A DNA stretch of 7,180 bases, taken from assembly GCA_019237355.1 (NCBI GenBank), contig JAFAHH010000318.1, positions 1 through 7,180 on the forward strand, written 5' to 3'. The DNA is from Acetobacteraceae bacterium. GTDB taxonomy: Bacteria; Pseudomonadota; Alphaproteobacteria; Acetobacterales; Acetobacteraceae. The notes beneath the pieces are model-generated. The model saw nothing but the letters and a program-made list of their open reading frames with translations. It was not told the DNA's origin and did not search any database. The translations under genes were made by a program, and so were the position numbers. Below are positions 5,313-7,180 of the stretch, piece by piece; position 1 is the stretch's first letter, and each line of letters begins with the position of its first letter.

Positions 5313-5352
5313 CTAGAGCGGGATGACTTGACCTAAAGTCATCCCGCTCTAG
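5313..5352. repeat. Perfect 17-bp palindromic repeat, CTAGAGCGGGATGACTT type
   Basis: CTAGAGCGGGATGACTT at 5313-5329 and AAGTCATCCCGCTCTAG at 5336-5352 are exact inverted copies with a 6-base loop (GACCTA). It is the cleanest hairpin in the window and lies 14 bases after the previous repeat. It could stop or stabilise transcripts, but has no T-run. It sits about 190 bases upstream of the ferritin-like gene. Confidence 0.9.
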
Positions 5353-5533
5353 CACTTATGCCATGCGTCGCCCAACGAATCTTTGCTGAAGAAATGACTC
5401 TTGAAATTGGAATAAGATCCTCACTCGAGCGTCGACCTTCTGTTACTCCGGTTCCGAATCCGCAAGCGCAATTCGGCAACCGTCGTCCGCAGCAGCTCTA
5501 GCTGATTTTTCCGAGGCCGCGACATCCAGTGAT
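5353..5533. other. Upstream region of the ferritin-like gene
   Basis: No gene is seen. TTGAAA at 5401-5406 resembles a -35 box but lacks a convincing -10 partner, and TAAGAT at 5413-5418 resembles a -10 box without a good -35. The promoter of the ferritin-like gene probably lies here, because the strong hairpins upstream separate it from the rhodanese gene. Confidence 0.35.
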
Positions 5534-5540
5534 AGGAGGA
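5534..5540 (+). promoter_or_regulatory. Ribosome-binding site deciding the ferritin-like gene start
   Basis: AGGAGGA at 5534-5540 is a near-perfect Shine-Dalgarno sequence three bases before ATG 5544. An in-frame GTG at 5529 would place this sequence inside the coding region, so ATG 5544 is preferred. Confidence 0.8.
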
Positions 5541-5543
5541 GCA

Positions 5544-6686
5544 ATGCAAGTCCCGAGAACGAAGAACCAGAACCGTGCGGAACGGCGCTGGTTCCTGAAG
5601 AACGTTGCAGTCGGCGGAGCGACTATCGGCGCGGGACTGCTCGCAGGCAGCCTACCCGGCTTCGGACAGGAAGAGCAAGACGGCGGAACCCTGAATAGCG
5701 GAGACGTCGCGATCCTTCGTTTTCTGGCCGCGGCTGAGATCATAGAGTCTGATCTTTGGTTACAATACGCTGAGCTCGGAGGAACCCAGGACAGCGAACT
5801 TCCGGGTCTCCCCACTAAGGGAAGTGGCCCCTATACCGATGCGCTTTCGAAGCTTGACGGCGACATGCCTCAGTATATCCATGATAACACTGAGGATGAG
5901 CTAACCCACCAAGCCTTTATCAATGCCTATCTGGTCTCAAAGGGCTTCGATCCAGTCAATCTGGACCAGTTCCGCACATTGCCGAGCAGCAAGGCGACGG
6001 GGGCTAACCAGATCGGGCGGCTGACCAATCTCATGCAGCTCACCGTGGATACCAGTTGGTGGACGCGTTACCGCAGCCGCGACCATAACCCCGATCTCGA
6101 TCCGGGATTCCGGTTTCCCCCAGCGGTCCCGAGCCTAAGTAACGGGCAGTTTCCGGCAATCCCGAGAAGCGATGATGACCTCGCGCCTCCCGGCCACATC
6201 CAGGCCATCGCCAATACGGCAGCGTTCCATTTTGCTTGGGTCGAGCAAGGCGGCACCAGCCTCTACCCGACGCTAGCACAAAATGTAACCAATCCCGAAG
6301 TTTTGCGGATCTTGCTGAGTATCGGTCCCACCGAAACGATGCATTTTCAGACGTGGCACGATAAGGCAGGCAACGCGGTCTCGGATCCTCTCGCTCCGCT
6401 GACCGATCCCAACAATCCTGATCTCGTGTTTCCAAACCTCAACACTTCGCCTGGCGGAGAGGACTTCCAGACCAATCTGATCATGCCTGAGGCATGCCCA
6501 TTCCTCAGCCGAAAGTTCCCGGCGGTTTCGATCATTCGACCGACCTCAACGCGGGCTGGGGGCGCGGTCGCTGCCGCGAAGGGCTTTATTGCTGATGGCC
6601 TGTTCATCGGTCAGCCAAAGCAGTTCGTTCAAGCGTTGATGGAGCTGGCAAGCGATGCGGATGCGGCCCAACGCGGATCGGCCTGA
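5544..6686 (+). CDS. Tat-exported ferritin-like domain protein
   Basis: Predicted 380-residue exported protein with a four-helix ferritin-like fold. The N-terminus carries a twin-arginine signal: RRWFLKN (14-20) followed by the hydrophobic VAVGGATIGAGLLAGSLPGF (21-40), so it is likely exported folded, with its metal already bound. Putative diiron ligands lie in the expected order: Glu65 in FLAAAEIIESD, Glu119 and His122 in EDELTHQAF, Glu234 in FAWVEQGG, and Glu264 and His267 in PTETMHFQTWH. This E...ExxH...E...ExxH arrangement is that of ferritin-like diiron sites and fits the Ferritin_2/DUF4439 kind of bacterial exported protein. Helices 2 and 3 are separated by a long insert of about 85 residues (135-218) rich in Pro, Asp and aromatic residues. 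The substrate or role (iron storage, oxidase, peroxide defence, structural) is unknown. Start chosen from the ribosome-binding site at 5534-5540. It appears to be transcribed alone, with a convergent gene downstream. Confidence 0.85.
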   Translation: MQVPRTKNQNRAERRWFLKNVAVGGATIGAGLLAGSLPGFGQEEQDGGTLNSGDVAILRFLAAAEIIESDLWLQYAELGGTQDSELPGLPTKGSGPYTDALSKLDGDMPQYIHDNTEDELTHQAFINAYLVSKGFDPVNLDQFRTLPSSKATGANQIGRLTNLMQLTVDTSWWTRYRSRDHNPDLDPGFRFPPAVPSLSNGQFPAIPRSDDDLAPPGHIQAIANTAAFHFAWVEQGGTSLYPTLAQNVTNPEVLRILLSIGPTETMHFQTWHDKAGNAVSDPLAPLTDPNNPDLVFPNLNTSPGGEDFQTNLIMPEACPFLSRKFPAVSIIRPTSTRAGGAVAAAKGFIADGLFIGQPKQFVQALMELASDADAAQRGSA

Positions 6687-6700
6687 CCCTAAGCCTGGAT

Positions 6701-6747
6701 CACCGGTATCCCGCTTACTGCCTCCCCAACCGGTGTAGCCCTTTTTT
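6701..6747 (+). terminator. Possible intrinsic terminator after the ferritin-like gene
   Basis: CACCGGT 6701-6707 pairs with ACCGGTG 6729-6735 across a 21-base loop, followed six bases later by a run of six T (6742-6747). The stop codon is 15 bases upstream. The long loop and the gap before the T-run make it an imperfect terminator. Confidence 0.4.
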
Positions 6748-6775
6748 GGTCCCCTCGCGCCGTGGCGATGGGACC
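6748..6775. terminator. Strong hairpin between convergent genes
   Basis: GGTCCCCTCGC 6748-6758 pairs with GCGATGGGACC 6765-6775 with a single C-T mismatch and a 6-base loop. On the minus strand it lies about 60 bases past the stop of the nucleotidyltransferase gene, but A residues rather than T follow it there, so it is not a canonical terminator for either gene. It may act as a transcription barrier or RNA 3' end. Confidence 0.4.
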
Positions 6776-6834
6776 GCCTGGTTACACATTACGGAAACGA
6801 AAACCCATGCTTGCCGTGATCTGGTTTAACCAGC

Positions 6835-7180
6835 TTAAGGCGAAGACCCCAACACCGGCCGGAAACGTTCCGGCAAGGTCGCGAGTGCGTCGGTTGTGTC
6901 GAAATCCCGCAACACGGCATCATCGGCCATCTCTATTTCGGCCACAGCATCCGCATGCCGCCCGGCCAGAAATCGCGCCCCGGTATCGCCCGCAATCTCC
7001 AGGATCTCGGGAAAGAAGCGCCGGTCCCAGAGAACCGGATTGCCCTGCTTGCCATGATACGTCGGCACGACAATACGCCGGCCCTCATCGGGATCGTAGG
7101 CCTGAATGATGCGGTCGATAATGCGGCCGGTCACCAGCGGCATATCTCCGAGACAAATGATCGCCGCGCCAACCTGTTCT
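6835..7180 (-). CDS. MobA/MocA-like nucleotidyltransferase, C-terminal part (partial)
   Basis: The minus-strand frame is open from the right edge of the window to TAA at 6837-6835, giving 114 C-terminal residues. Just upstream of the first visible ATG it reads AAIICLGDMPLVTG, the conserved LGDMP metal/nucleotide motif of MobA-like NTP transferases, so that ATG (7143) is internal. YHGKQGNPVLWDRRFFPEI follows, the GNPVLW signature of the molybdenum-cofactor cytidylyltransferase (MocA) type, and the end has the usual DFDTTDAL motif. These enzymes transfer CMP or GMP to molybdopterin in the cytoplasm. In Rhizobiales this domain is often fused behind a molybdopterin-binding (MoaB/CinA-like) domain, which cannot be checked here. 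It is convergent with the ferritin-like gene, with about 150 bases between the stops. The exact substrate is not decidable from this part. Confidence 0.88.
   Translation of the reverse strand, partial: EQVGAAIICLGDMPLVTGRIIDRIIQAYDPDEGRRIVVPTYHGKQGNPVLWDRRFFPEILEIAGDTGARFLAGRHADAVAEIEMADDAVLRDFDTTDALATLPERFRPVLGSSP

Noticed and set aside
1000..5352. Palindromic repeats as a CRISPR array
   Set aside because: The repeats are long palindromes with different cores, not regularly spaced direct repeats with spacers.
5529..5543. GTG at 5529 as start of the ferritin-like gene
   Set aside because: It would put the Shine-Dalgarno sequence AGGAGGA inside the coding region; ATG 5544 is correctly spaced from it.

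Overview
GC-rich bacterial DNA, most likely from an alphaproteobacterium of the Rhizobiales/Hyphomicrobiales type. The support is the cysteine synthase, rhodanese and MobA-like proteins, whose sequences resemble family members I know from that order, and intergenic palindromes that begin and end in CTAGAGC/GCTCTAG. The assignment comes from recalled family resemblance, not a search; genus cannot be told.

Layout, left to right. Bases 1-117 are the 3' end of a Gly/Met-rich repetitive protein, followed by a GC hairpin. Bases 245-634 encode a small unrecognised protein with an acidic tail. A gene-free stretch (635-1184) ends in two complex palindromic repeats just upstream of a FadL/OmpP1-type outer-membrane transporter (1185-2519). 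Convergent with it, and overlapping its last 29 bases, is mazG (2491-3330, minus). This lies directly downstream of a CysK-type cysteine synthase gene (3346-4356, minus) and probably shares its transcript. A single-domain rhodanese (4420-4830, plus) is divergent from the cysteine synthase across 63 bp.

A second gene-free stretch (4831-5543) holds two GGCGCC-centred palindromes spaced 21 bp apart, several hairpins, a short coding-like remnant and two more palindromic repeats. It precedes a Tat-exported ferritin-like protein with a complete set of putative diiron ligands (5544-6686). The right edge holds the C-terminal part of a MobA/MocA-like nucleotidyltransferase on the minus strand (6835-7180).

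How the genes fit together: cysteine synthase and rhodanese are both sulfur-metabolism proteins with a shared intergenic control region, so co-regulation is plausible. MazG is a housekeeping NTP-cleaning enzyme. FadL and the ferritin-like protein act in the envelope and show no obvious link to their neighbours. The window looks mainly like ordinary chromosome. I see no phage, conjugation, defence or CRISPR module. The most interesting parts are the palindromic repeat family, the ferritin-like protein with a long inter-helix insert, and the structured 4831-5352 region.
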